NCBI RefSeq assembly: GCF_900167445.1
Contig: NZ_FUZT01000007.1
Span: 221,474-285,473, forward strand
DNA from: Maledivibacter halophilus
GTDB lineage: Bacteria > Bacillota > Clostridia > Peptostreptococcales > Caminicellaceae
Length of the DNA: 64,000 bases
Direction: 5' to 3'
In this document: positions 8,895 to 17,832 of the stretch, piece after piece
How the letters are laid out: each line of letters opens with the position of its first letter
How positions within the stretch are numbered: the stretch's first letter is position 1
Translations under genes and position numbers: made by a program
Notes under the pieces: model-generated
What the model was told of the DNA's origin: nothing
The model's input: only the letters and a program-made list of their open reading frames with translations
Databases searched by the model: none

Positions 8895-8928
8895 ACAAAA
8901 ACTACTTGTGAAAACGAGTAGTTTTTGT
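8895..8928 (-). terminator. Terminator of the corrinoid methyltransferase operon
   Basis: An 11-bp stem (ACAAAAACTAC and its complement) with a 12-nt loop, placed 7 nt after the methyltransferase stop codon on the minus strand. The 3' arm ends in an A/T-rich tract. Confidence 0.6.
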
Positions 8929-8935
8929 AAGTAAT

Positions 8936-10309
8936 TTATTTCATTGCTGCATTTAAAGCATCTTCTAATTTTGATTTAGAAGGAATAATGGAAGAAAATT
9001 CAAGTTCACCGTTAATGTAGATTGATGGTAATTTTTTAACTTCCATTTTCTTAACACGAGCAATATTTTCTTTTTCTGTAATTCTGTATTCAACCATATC
9101 TATCTTGTCCCCAAAAGCATCTTTAGCTTCTTGAGCAACTCTAAACATATAGGTACAAGCAGCACAGCTTAATGGATCAAGAGTAAATACTTCCATTAGT
9201 GGTTTGTCAAGATTCTCATAATCTGGAATAACAACTCCTGATGTATCAATTTCTTCTCCAACATAGTTCTTAACCATTTCTCTAACAGAATCTGTTTCAA
9301 TAACTGCTTGAGCAACACCAATTGCATTATCAATTGGAGTTGCATATGGCATATCACAACCTGGAGCTAATATAAATCCTGATTTGTCTTCCATATTATC
9401 CAATAAATCTACAACGAATTTCATATTATCCATTTGGTTACCATTAAGCATTACAGTTGTAAGAGGAATATTCCCACCAACAACAACTCCATGCTTTCTT
9501 CCAATTTCTAATGCAACTTGAAGGTCAACATTTTCGTCTATTGACATACTATCTGGTTTTGTTTCGCACATTACCTCTAAGTTTCTAGTAGCATCTCCAC
9601 ATACGAAGAATGATGAGTAGGCACCTCTTTCACGAATATAATCAAATACTTCTGTAAAAGGCTTAGTCATATATTCTTCAAAGTGATTAGATGAAATTTG
9701 AGAAATAAGTGGGTCAACAACAGCGATTACATCCATACCTGCATCAATCATATATCCTGCAGTAGCTTTAGCTACTTTTGAACAGTAGTTAAGTAATTCT
9801 TCTGTTTCTTCATCAAAATCAAACATATCTGTGAATATATTGTTTCCTCTAAGATGAGAAGCTAGTGTGAAAGGTCCTGTGATTAAACCGTAAAGTGCAG
9901 TTGTATCACCAACAGATTCTTTCATTCTTCTCATAACATCTAATACGATAGGAAAACGTCCGCTTTCCGGAGTTGGTATAGTACATTCACATGGAATTAC
10001 AGGAGGTTCTTCCTCATCACCATCTAATGGGTGAGTTTTTATTGAAGGAGGACTATTTTTCTCCCATTGTAATTCACATCCTAAACATTCTGCTTCTAAT
10101 TGAAGGTCAAATATTACAGGCTGCCCGTCAGGCTTGTACAATCTATTAACTTCCATTAAAGATTCATACAATTTGTCAGCATCTTGTAATACTTCATCAG
10201 CAGCATATCCTTTTAAGAATCCTGAATGAACACCTGCAAAGGGTACCCATGCTACTCTATCTACTGGTTCACCTTTTAATGTTTTGAATAAACGTTCTTT
10301 TGGTTGCAT
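8936..10309 (-). CDS. UroD-type corrinoid methyltransferase with C-terminal thioredoxin-like domain
   Basis: 457 residues. Residues 1 to about 345 are a uroporphyrinogen-decarboxylase-fold methyltransferase (COG0407; MtaA/MtbA/MtsA class). Residues 370-457 form a small thioredoxin-like domain with a CAAC motif at 382-385 and LPSIYING at 427-434. Such enzymes move methyl groups to or from a cobamide, usually through a zinc site H-x-C-xn-C. Here C237 (FFVCGDAT) and C318 (APGCDMP) are present, but the usual histidine is F235. It lies 44 bp after the corrinoid protein gene and ends the operon. The methyl donor is unknown. The thioredoxin fold may reduce a disulfide or hold the corrinoid partner. 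Confidence 0.8.
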   Translation of the reverse strand: MQPKERLFKTLKGEPVDRVAWVPFAGVHSGFLKGYAADEVLQDADKLYESLMEVNRLYKPDGQPVIFDLQLEAECLGCELQWEKNSPPSIKTHPLDGDEEEPPVIPCECTIPTPESGRFPIVLDVMRRMKESVGDTTALYGLITGPFTLASHLRGNNIFTDMFDFDEETEELLNYCSKVAKATAGYMIDAGMDVIAVVDPLISQISSNHFEEYMTKPFTEVFDYIRERGAYSSFFVCGDATRNLEVMCETKPDSMSIDENVDLQVALEIGRKHGVVVGGNIPLTTVMLNGNQMDNMKFVVDLLDNMEDKSGFILAPGCDMPYATPIDNAIGVAQAVIETDSVREMVKNYVGEEIDTSGVVIPDYENLDKPLMEVFTLDPLSCAACTYMFRVAQEAKDAFGDKIDMVEYRITEKENIARVKKMEVKKLPSIYINGELEFSSIIPSKSKLEDALNAAMK

Positions 10310-10353
10310 AGTATTCTCCTTTTTAATTTAATATAATAAAAATAGTTTGGTTA

Positions 10354-10992
10354 TTATGCTACGCAAATTTCGTAAGCAGCTTCAGCAGCTTCAGCTCCAT
10401 CAGCTGTATATTTATCTGCTCCAATTTCTACACAGAACTCTGGAGTAATAGGTGCTCCACCTATCATTATTTTAACTTTATCTGCTATATCAGATTTTTT
10501 AATTGTATCTACTACACCCTGCATTTCTCCCATTGTTGTAGTAAGAAGTGCAGAACAAGCAACTATATCTGCATTATTTTCTTTAGCAGCTTCAACAAAT
10601 CTCTCTGCTGGAACATCAACGCCTAAGTCAATAACTGTCAGTCCTTTACCTTGCATCATAATACCAACTAGGTTCTTCCCTATATCATGAAGGTCTCCTT
10701 TAACTGTTCCAATAACAACTGTGCCAACAGGTTCAGCTCCACCTTGCATCAACAAAGGTTTAAGTATATCAAGAGATTTATTCATACAACGAGCAGCTAC
10801 CAAAACTTCCGGTACGAAAACTTCGTTAGCTTTAAATTTAGCACCAATAATATTCATGCCTGATAACAAGCCCTCATCTAATATTGTTTGTGCAGGAATT
10901 CCTTCCTCAACTGCTGCTTTAACAGCTTTCTTACATTTACCTGCTTTACCTGCTTGTAATAGTGAACTAATTTCTGCTAATTTTTCATTCAT
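10354..10992 (-). CDS. Corrinoid (B12-binding) methyl-carrier protein
   Basis: A 212-residue two-domain protein: an N-terminal helical cap (B12-binding-2, residues 1-85) and a Rossmann cobalamin domain. The DxHxxG cobalt-ligand motif is at residues 100-105 (DLHDIG), followed by VGIMMQGKGLTVIDLG. It shuttles the methyl group on cobalt between methyltransferases, as MtaC, MtbC and MtgC do. It is sandwiched between the activator gene (47 bp upstream) and the UroD-type methyltransferase gene (44 bp downstream). Confidence 0.93.
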   Translation of the reverse strand: MNEKLAEISSLLQAGKAGKCKKAVKAAVEEGIPAQTILDEGLLSGMNIIGAKFKANEVFVPEVLVAARCMNKSLDILKPLLMQGGAEPVGTVVIGTVKGDLHDIGKNLVGIMMQGKGLTVIDLGVDVPAERFVEAAKENNADIVACSALLTTTMGEMQGVVDTIKKSDIADKVKIMIGGAPITPEFCVEIGADKYTADGAEAAEAAYEICVA

Positions 10993-11038
10993 CTTCTATC
11001 CCTCCAAATAAATGATTATAATGATAATATGTTATTGG

Positions 11039-12577
11039 TTACTCATCACCAAATAACATTCCCTCTACATAATAATCCGAGAAAGTTGTATTCCCAGATA
11101 GTTCTATTTCTTTTGACTTTGAAACAATAGAATTTTCGCTTGTTTTTTGGTCTGCATCCAATAGTAGAGCAATTGCTCCCGATAGTGCACCATTACCCAC
11201 AAGCTTGATACGGTCTTCCAATTCTTTTGGAAAAAGTCCTATATTTGAAGCACTACGTCTATTCATATAGTGTCCAAAACCACCTGCTACATAGAAGGTA
11301 TCTACATCTGCAGGAGATAAGTTTTCTTCTTTTAGTAAAGTTTTGATACCCGCAAATATTGCAGACTTAGCTAACTGTATCTGACGAATATCTTTTTGTG
11401 TTATACTTACTTTAGTCCCTGGAATTTCCCATGCTAAATCTTCATTGTGATAAATAATTTTTCCAGGACCTTCAAATTCATTGTCTAAATGACCTGTCTC
11501 GTCGATAATTTCAAGATCTAGCATAACACTCACAGCATCTAAAACACCGGAACCACAAATCCCCTTTGGGGTAACATTTCCTACAGTCTCATAGATAACT
11601 TCGCCATCTTTAATTTCAACCTTGGTGATAGCGCCCTTACCTGCCCTCATACCAAAAGTCAAATTAGCACCTTCAAATGCAGGTCCTGCTGCAGTAGAAG
11701 CACAATAAAGTTCTCCTTGAATATTGAGGGCCATCTCACCGTTAGTACCTAGATCCGCAAGAAGTTCAATCTTATCAGAGTGATGAATCATCTCAGTTGC
11801 AAGAATAGTACATGTTATATCTGCACCGATATATGAACCAATGCATTTAGGTAAGTAAGCAGGACTTCCTGCTAATGTATAACTACTTTGCCTACCAAAC
11901 AATGAAGTCGGTGTAAACGGAGCTACAGCAATCCCCTTGGCTTCAAGTCCTTCGTAAAGATGAAGCATAGTTGTATTGCCAGTAATAACTGATTTATTTA
12001 TACACTCAATACCCCCTTGAGCCATACAATCTTTTGCCATTTCAACGAGCTGATTTTGAATTGCCTCTTGCTGAGGCTTATTCCCATTATTAGTTGCATT
12101 TTGAATACGTGAAATAACATCTGCACCAAAAGGACCTTGAGCATTTGCCCCTAAAGCCTCGCCAAGCATCTTGCCCGTATATAAATCATAAAGCTGCATA
12201 GCCACTGTTGTAGTCCCTATATCGACTGCTAAGCCATAACCTTTTTCCGTTAAATTATGCTTAGGTAGAATAACCATGGAAAGTGTATCAGTATTATCCG
12301 TATTAGGGTATATACTAATATCTCCAAGGACCTTTGTAAAACAAGCTAGTCTAATATTATCTTCAACCTCTTCCTTGGTAAGAAGCTTCCTTTCTCCCTC
12401 TGTCATAGGTGAAAGATTTCCACTAACACGAATTTTACATTTTCCACAAGTGTGATTGCCTCCACAAGGCATATCTAACATAACACCTATTTGCTTCAAC
12501 AGTATGCCAAGTCTGCTTTGCTCTTTTATCGAGGGCTTATGAATTCGTTTGCCTTCGACCACATTAACTGTCATCAA
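11039..12577 (-). CDS. Reductive activator of corrinoid proteins (RACo-like, ASKHA ATPase)
   Basis: 512 residues. A plant-type 2Fe-2S ferredoxin domain at the N-terminus has cysteines C38, C44, C47 and C79. It is followed by an ASKHA-fold ATPase (DUF4445/RACo) with GLAVDIGTTTVAMQL and DLGTNGEMAL. These proteins use ATP and a low-potential electron to return inactive cob(II)alamin to cob(I)alamin. It is first in the operon and so made together with its corrinoid partner. The length is slightly shorter than many RACo proteins (about 600-630), consistent with absence of the long linker domain. Confidence 0.9.
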   Translation of the reverse strand: MMTVNVVEGKRIHKPSIKEQSRLGILLKQIGVMLDMPCGGNHTCGKCKIRVSGNLSPMTEGERKLLTKEEVEDNIRLACFTKVLGDISIYPNTDNTDTLSMVILPKHNLTEKGYGLAVDIGTTTVAMQLYDLYTGKMLGEALGANAQGPFGADVISRIQNATNNGNKPQQEAIQNQLVEMAKDCMAQGGIECINKSVITGNTTMLHLYEGLEAKGIAVAPFTPTSLFGRQSSYTLAGSPAYLPKCIGSYIGADITCTILATEMIHHSDKIELLADLGTNGEMALNIQGELYCASTAAGPAFEGANLTFGMRAGKGAITKVEIKDGEVIYETVGNVTPKGICGSGVLDAVSVMLDLEIIDETGHLDNEFEGPGKIIYHNEDLAWEIPGTKVSITQKDIRQIQLAKSAIFAGIKTLLKEENLSPADVDTFYVAGGFGHYMNRRSASNIGLFPKELEDRIKLVGNGALSGAIALLLDADQKTSENSIVSKSKEIELSGNTTFSDYYVEGMLFGDE

Positions 12578-12654
12578 ATTTTTTCACTCACTTTCACTAT
12601 CCAATATACTACATATCTTGCCTTTTGTCACGAATTTTTTTATTTTTTTATAAA

Positions 12655-12708
12655 TTTGATTTTATAGTATGGATTGTGCTATATTAAGCATATCTTACGC
12701 CATACTAT
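12655..12708 (+). promoter_or_regulatory. cobW-like gene promoter with inverted-repeat operator
   Basis: A plus-strand -35 TTGATT (12657-12662) and TATATT -10 near 12680 are about 18 bp apart. A perfect 9-bp inverted repeat, ATAGTATGG at 12664-12672 and CCATACTAT at 12700-12708, brackets the -10 and the likely start site. It sits in the divergent region between the activator gene and the cobW-like gene, so it could control both directions. Confidence 0.45.
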
Positions 12709-12800
12709 TATTAAAGAATTATTCTTTTAAAACTTTTTTAGTGCATGAAAATTGAAAAACATATAGAAATCTTGCTTTAATACTTTTATAGGAGGATATA

Positions 12801-13724
12801 ATGAAAACAAAATTATATTTAGTAACTGGTTTTTTAGGAGCAGGAAAAACAACTTTTTTAAAAAAATTTATTCCAGCTCTAGCACCTATGCGTATGCATA
12901 TAATCGTAAATGAATTTGGAAAAGAAGGTGTAGATGGACCACTTCTCGAAACAATTGGAGCATCTCTTAAACAAATTAGCAATGGTTCAATTTTCTGTTC
13001 ATGCAGAATTGATGAATTTGAAGATGAATTGCAAAACTCATTAGATAACAATCCTGACTGTATAGTAGTTGAAGCTTCAGGACTTGCAGACCCTACTAAT
13101 ATCAGAGCAATAGTAGGTGAAAAAAAATATAATAATAAAATACAGTATTGTGGAGGAATTTGTTTAGTTGATGCAAATAGATTTAAAAAGGTCTATTCGA
13201 CTGCACGCTGTGTTAAAAAACAAATAGCTGCAAGCGATATTGTATTTTTAAACAAAATAGATAAGGCAAATAAAGAAAAAATTGTAGAAGTAGAGAAACT
13301 TGTGCATATGCAAAGACCTGATATACCTATTTACAAAACAATCCATGGAGAATTCGAAATGAAGTGGATTCAAAATTTAATCTTGAAAGATAATGTAGAA
13401 CTAAATTATAAATCACAAATTCCAGATATTACACTTCAAAAAATGATGCTAAAAATTGATGAAAAAATCAAGTATGACCAACTTTTATATTTCCTAAATC
13501 TTATAGTGGAAGATACCTACAGAATAAAAGGCTTTGTTAAGGTTGAAGGTGTTTTGTATTTAGTAAACTGTGTCGGCACTATGATAAATGTTGAACCCTA
13601 TTACCAGGGTAAAGAAGTGAATATTGGACAGATAGTTGTTCTCTCAGGAGAAGGATTACCACTTCGTAAAACAATTATGAATGCTATAAGTAAATATGAA
13701 GGTCTCTTCTCTATAATCAAATAG
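12801..13724 (+). CDS. CobW/COG0523-family G3E GTPase
   Basis: A 307-residue G3E GTPase with Walker A GFLGAGKTT (residues 10-18), the VVEASGLADP switch segment, the LNKID base-recognition motif and a C-terminal CobW_C domain. COG0523 proteins are metal insertases or chaperones. The usual CxCC metal motif is changed to SIFCSC (63-68), so two of its three cysteines are displaced. Divergent from the corrinoid operon, it may assist cobamide or metal loading of that system. The start follows AGGAGG at a good distance. Confidence 0.8.
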   Translation: MKTKLYLVTGFLGAGKTTFLKKFIPALAPMRMHIIVNEFGKEGVDGPLLETIGASLKQISNGSIFCSCRIDEFEDELQNSLDNNPDCIVVEASGLADPTNIRAIVGEKKYNNKIQYCGGICLVDANRFKKVYSTARCVKKQIAASDIVFLNKIDKANKEKIVEVEKLVHMQRPDIPIYKTIHGEFEMKWIQNLILKDNVELNYKSQIPDITLQKMMLKIDEKIKYDQLLYFLNLIVEDTYRIKGFVKVEGVLYLVNCVGTMINVEPYYQGKEVNIGQIVVLSGEGLPLRKTIMNAISKYEGLFSIIK

Positions 13725-13759
13725 TAAAGCTTTTTCAATAAGTTATTTAGCACAATAAA

Positions 13760-13777
13760 GGCGACCCTAGGGTCGCC
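13760..13777. terminator. Bidirectional terminator
   Basis: The perfect palindrome GGCGACCCTAGGGTCGCC lies between the convergent cobW-like gene and the AraC-type gene. In an AT-rich neighbourhood this GC-rich stem is a likely two-way terminator. Confidence 0.65.
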
Positions 13778-13785
13778 CATTATAT

Positions 13786-14631
13786 TTACAAGCCAATATT
13801 TTTTATAACATTTGTTCTAAATTGTGAAGGGGTTGTTCCAATACGTGACTTAAAAGCCGTAATAAATGTTGACGGATGATTATAACCGCATTCTTCAGAA
13901 ATTTGTTTTGTACTCATATTTGTATTTAAAAGCAGTTTTTTAGCATTACATATACGCTGCATAATCAAGTATTCATAAGGAGATATCCCATACTGTTTAT
14001 GAAATTGACGAGTAAAATAATATATACTCATATCTACTTTATCAGCCACATCAGTTATAGAAATCTGCTTATTATAGTTCTGTCTCAAATATGCTTCAGC
14101 AACAGACAGGGCATATTCTGTAGATTTCGTTTGGACTGATGTGCTCTCTGCCATAGTTGCCAAAAGTCTATGTATAGTTGCAGATAAAGAATGCTTGAGT
14201 ACATTTTCTCCACGCAATAAACCCATAAGAATTTCGAATTCCTGAAGTATGATAGAAGAAGCATTGACTATAACAGGACTCTCGAAACGCTTAGAGAGAA
14301 GTTCACTATAAGCAAATACCGAATTTCCCTGAATATGTATCCACTTGAAAGATATAGGCTCTTTGGAATAATAACAGTGGGGAGTTCTACAGTCTATAAA
14401 TCCAAAGTCATCCTTACCAACTAAAAATGTCTCCCCATCAATAATTACGGTAAGCTCACCCTCCTCAATAAACATTATAAGCAAGCTGTTGTAATAATCT
14501 CTTTCTATTTTGTAATCACTAACACCAAAATACTCTCCTGCTAACTCTACATAAAATAGATTTTCTTTTGCAAATGGAGCAGAATTGTGAGTATAAATTT
14601 TAGTTGTGTCATTTGTGTTATTACTATTCAT
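13786..14631 (-). CDS. AraC-family transcriptional regulator
   Basis: A 281-residue AraC/XylS protein: an N-terminal cupin-like sensor (FLVGKDDFGFIDCRTPHCYY) and two C-terminal helix-turn-helix motifs (ISITDVADKVDMSIYYFTRQF and ISEECGYNHPSTFITAF). It lies inside the corrinoid region and is probably the local regulator, responding to the methylated substrate. It is transcribed after the DUF2284 gene, with a 12-bp gap, and faces the cobW-like gene across a shared terminator. Confidence 0.9.
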   Translation of the reverse strand: MNSNNTNDTTKIYTHNSAPFAKENLFYVELAGEYFGVSDYKIERDYYNSLLIMFIEEGELTVIIDGETFLVGKDDFGFIDCRTPHCYYSKEPISFKWIHIQGNSVFAYSELLSKRFESPVIVNASSIILQEFEILMGLLRGENVLKHSLSATIHRLLATMAESTSVQTKSTEYALSVAEAYLRQNYNKQISITDVADKVDMSIYYFTRQFHKQYGISPYEYLIMQRICNAKKLLLNTNMSTKQISEECGYNHPSTFITAFKSRIGTTPSQFRTNVIKNIGL

Positions 14632-14643
14632 ATTTCCTCCGAT

Positions 14644-15213
14644 CTATTTCCTTTGATTAAATAAAATTAAACTATAATACGTAACTGTATTTTGCCCGTT
14701 AATATAATTTAAATTTCCTGCTTTAGCTAAACTTGAAGCATCTATACCATAGGCCTCTATAGATGAAACAGCCATGTTGGGAAATGGACAAGAAGCATTG
14801 TTTAAAACAGAACATTTTTTACAATAACCACAAGCACCGCTACCAAGAACCATTATTTCACCAAGTTTTTTTATGATATGAGAGTTTTTAAGTTTTCGAG
14901 CTAAATTATTAATAGTCTTACCCGCATTAAGCATTCCTTGTATATCAAAGGAATCTTCAAGGTGATCAATAGTTTGAATAATTAAACCATCTTTAAAGCT
15001 TTGAGCCTTCAACATAAGCTTATGAATATCTCCTATATAAGGCGGACACATCCAGTTAGTTCCATAGGCTCCACAAGTCTTAGTCTCACAAATATCTCTA
15101 AATTCTGAACTAAACCTAATATCATCAATTTTAATAAGTGCTACGTTACTAGCTTCATTTTCTATTGCTAAATCTTTTAATTCCTCAATAATTTTTTCTT
15201 GATTTTCATCCAT
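14644..15213 (-). CDS. DUF2284 cysteine-rich metal-binding protein
   Basis: A 189-residue protein with two cysteine clusters. One is around CETKTCGAYGTNWMCPPYIG and the other GACGYCKKCS...CPFP. This is the DUF2284 layout, thought to bind an iron-sulfur cluster or metal. Members often sit near corrinoid methyltransferases; no biochemical role is known to me. It is the first gene of a two-gene unit with the AraC regulator and divergent from the second UroD-type methyltransferase gene. Confidence 0.8.
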   Translation of the reverse strand: MDENQEKIIEELKDLAIENEASNVALIKIDDIRFSSEFRDICETKTCGAYGTNWMCPPYIGDIHKLMLKAQSFKDGLIIQTIDHLEDSFDIQGMLNAGKTINNLARKLKNSHIIKKLGEIMVLGSGACGYCKKCSVLNNASCPFPNMAVSSIEAYGIDASSLAKAGNLNYINGQNTVTYYSLILFNQRK

Positions 15214-15467
15214 AATTATATCCTCTTAATTATCTTCATATTCATAAATATTATATAATAGGGTTACTAAGTTGTAAAGAATAACAAAAGACAAAAAGCA
15301 GATATCTAAATCTAACTATTATTGTTATTACTAAGAAAGAATCATAAATATTAGAGCAATATTTATATATGTTTTGCATATTTTAGATATAGATAAATAA
15401 TATTTATTATGATAAGATAATTATACAAATGTTAATATTAGTAAATTTGAAAAGGGATGGTTCATTT

Positions 15468-16514
15468 ATGTCAACTTTAAGAGAAAGAAATTTTAGACGT
15501 TTAAAGCAAAGTATCGCCGGAGAAAAATCTGACGGACATGCAGTATTTAACTTCTACACATTTCCGTTCTTCCAAGCGGTTACAGGAGTTAACTTAGATG
15601 ATTATTTCCATAAACCTGAAGTAACACTAAAATGTCAAATTGAAGCATTAGAAAAATTAGACGGAATAGGTAATCCCCTTCCAGATATGGGGTCGGTTGC
15701 AGAAGCAAGTGGTCTTGGTGGGATAGTTAAATTTGACGATCACGGATTTATTTCTGTTCACCCTAACCCTGATATTGCAGATGCAGATGATATAGACGAT
15801 TTAGATTGGCTAGAGCCAGGAGACCCATACGGCGATAACTATATGAGACAAGCTCTTGAAACATTGCAATATATGGTAGACAATTGCCCTAAAGGCTATA
15901 CAGTTAATCCTCATCCTGTAATGGGACCTTTTACAGTAGGTGCAAATCTTAGAGGAATTAGCGATTTCTGTGCAGATACTATTGCTGAGCCTGATTTAGT
16001 TAACAAAATATTAGATGTAGTTGTAGAAACTCAAATAAGATTTATGCACGCTCAAGAAGAAATCCTAGGTTCACTACATCATATATTAGTAGCAGATGAC
16101 CTTTCTGCATTCCTTAGCGAACCTGCATACAGAGAATTTATTTTACCTAGATATCAACAAATGTTTAAAGAATTCCCTGACACTCAAAGGTGGTTACACA
16201 ACGACTCAACAGCTCGTCACATAGCGCCTGCAATAGCTGATTCAGGAATGGTTGCATGGCAATATCTTCCTTCAATCAATCCTCATGATGCTTTAGAATT
16301 AACTAAGGGTAAAGTAACACTTTTAGGTGGATTGAATCCTCTTGATTTGCAAAAATGGACTGCTGACGAAACTTATGATAAATGCATAGAAGTACTTAAA
16401 TCATTTGAAGGCAACAATAGATGTGTGCTTGCTGCTGGTGGTTCAATAAATCAAGTTCCTATAGAAAACTTAAAAGCTATGTTTAAAGCAGCAGATGATT
16501 ACAAAATTAAATAA
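15468..16514 (+). CDS. UroD-family methyltransferase-like protein lacking the zinc cysteine
   Basis: 348 residues from the ATG at 15468, chosen over the one at 15429 because AAAAGGGATGG precedes it and the protein then begins MSTLRERN like its relatives. The whole protein is a uroporphyrinogen-decarboxylase barrel ([30 protein letters not shown]). Where zinc-dependent methyltransferases have H-x-C, it has H244-N-D246, and the C-terminal GGS replaces a cysteine loop. A cobamide-dependent methyltransferase using a non-zinc site fits the neighbourhood. True heme-pathway UroD is unlikely. Confidence 0.75.
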   Translation: MSTLRERNFRRLKQSIAGEKSDGHAVFNFYTFPFFQAVTGVNLDDYFHKPEVTLKCQIEALEKLDGIGNPLPDMGSVAEASGLGGIVKFDDHGFISVHPNPDIADADDIDDLDWLEPGDPYGDNYMRQALETLQYMVDNCPKGYTVNPHPVMGPFTVGANLRGISDFCADTIAEPDLVNKILDVVVETQIRFMHAQEEILGSLHHILVADDLSAFLSEPAYREFILPRYQQMFKEFPDTQRWLHNDSTARHIAPAIADSGMVAWQYLPSINPHDALELTKGKVTLLGGLNPLDLQKWTADETYDKCIEVLKSFEGNNRCVLAAGGSINQVPIENLKAMFKAADDYKIK

Positions 16515-16539
16515 TTTATAAGAGTAGAGCTTCGAAAGA

Positions 16540-16660
16540 ACATCAAGAAGCCTATCCATTACACTGTAATCTCCTTGTTTCACAGCAGCTTCTAATGTCT
16601 CTTCTTCCCATCAATTAATGAAGAACAGCAATCCTGCAATAATTCCTCATTTTTAAACCA
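16540..16660 (-). pseudogene. Possible corrinoid-protein N-terminal remnant
   Basis: Two overlapping minus-strand frames can be joined by one frameshift. They read [15 protein letters not shown] then [20 protein letters not shown]. This resembles the helical cap of corrinoid carrier proteins. It is too short to be sure; it may be a leftover of another methyl-transfer gene. Confidence 0.3.
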
Positions 16661-16681
16661 GTGTTGATAATAGAACGTATA

Positions 16682-16709
16682 AAAGTGGACAAATTAATTT
16701 GTCCACTTT
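16682..16709. terminator. Palindromic terminator
   Basis: A perfect 28-nt palindrome (AAAGTGGACAAATT and its complement), 168 nt after the second UroD-type gene and before the convergent TIGR04076 gene. T-rich sequence follows on both strands. Confidence 0.65.
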
Positions 16710-16813
16710 ACTTCTTAATCCTAATAATTTAAGATTGTTCATAAATTCTAATTGATAAATTGGAATTTATATATTTTGGCTTATCTTCAAACTGAGTACA
16801 ATAAAAATCAAAA

Positions 16814-17161
16814 CTAATCAAAAAACTTCCCCTTATAAAAATTCTCATTGTCAAGTTTCTTTGCCGTCAGCCTAAACATGACGCAGCCATCTGGGCATAC
16901 AATGTCCTTGCTATATTTACCATTGCCGCCAATGTTCTCTAAATCTCCGCCACTTCTGACCGCCTCCATGATTGGGAACATAATCATCATAACCTTGGAA
17001 CAGATACCATGTCCATCCGAATTTATGGGACAACCATAGGTGCAGGTATACTTATCCCCCACTTCCTCGCCGTTTCGGCAGTACCGCTCTGTATGGTCAC
17101 TGCGAAGAAACCCAGTTACCTCAATTTCAAATTCGTACTCCTCATCATACCATTTTTTCAT
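16814..17161 (-). CDS. TIGR04076 family protein
   Basis: A 115-residue cysteine-containing protein with the VMMIMFPIMEAVRSGGD and CPDGCVMFRL segments typical of TIGR04076. The function of the family is unknown; members are common in anaerobes. It stands alone, preceded by GGAGGTTAATC. About 670 bp of apparently non-coding DNA lies upstream. Confidence 0.75.
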   Translation of the reverse strand: MKKWYDEEYEFEIEVTGFLRSDHTERYCRNGEEVGDKYTCTYGCPINSDGHGICSKVMMIMFPIMEAVRSGGDLENIGGNGKYSKDIVCPDGCVMFRLTAKKLDNENFYKGKFFD

Positions 17162-17832
17162 GATTAACCTCCAAATTTTAATTTATCAGGCAGTTTAATA
17201 AACAACTCACTCGCATAATAATACGATTGTCCAATACTTTATATTCTTATTATATATAATTTATGGATTATAATTCCAGTAATTATGTAAATAAAATTGA
17301 TTATATTTATGTTATAACCCATTTTAATAAAAGTATCACAAATCAACATTCATTTAAAACAGAGCCTTATTTTTAAATTCAGTAGAATATCTCTTTTGCT
17401 TTCCATGCTGCTTGAACACCTATATCAGATTTTGCAAACGTGTTTTTTGTTAACAATTCATATCACCTCTTTGAGAATATCGTAATCATTGTTTATTTCT
17501 AAATTTTTGCTTATTATTTAAATAAAATTTTTGTTAATGGATAATCTCATTATCCTTTATAAGAATACAATTTTTGATGCAATAAAGACTATGAAATTCT
17601 CTTCAAAATAGCTATATCATCTATATTTCTGCTTAAAAATCAGCCTTAAAAACAGTCGATTTTCAGCTCATTTTTCGTCTTTAAACCACTACATTTTGTA
17701 GTCAAAACGCCTTATTTGTTCTTCCGACCACAAGACGTCATCATAACCACACATTCAACGTGCTTTGAGTGTTAACCGTAGACAAATAATTTTAACTTAT
17801 GATGTATAATATATTAATAATATAGCTGAAAA
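17162..17832. other. Gene-poor spacer with a possible IS3 trace
   Basis: No convincing gene. On the minus strand around 17365-17405 one frame reads KQKRYSTEFKNKALF, like the start of an IS3-type orfA, before a stop. The rest is A/T-rich with stops in all frames. Confidence 0.4.

Noticed and set aside
8676..8935. Terminal inverted repeats of the IS3 remnant
   Set aside because: No convincing pair of matching ends or target duplication could be found; the element is too decayed.
10993..11038. A cobalamin riboswitch for the corrinoid operon
   Set aside because: No B12-box-like sequence was seen upstream of the activator, the cobW-like gene or the second methyltransferase gene.
17440..17480. 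A 25-codon peptide behind an AAAGAGGTGAT site on the minus strand
   Set aside because: It starts at TTG, ends quickly and matches nothing; more likely part of an IS trace.
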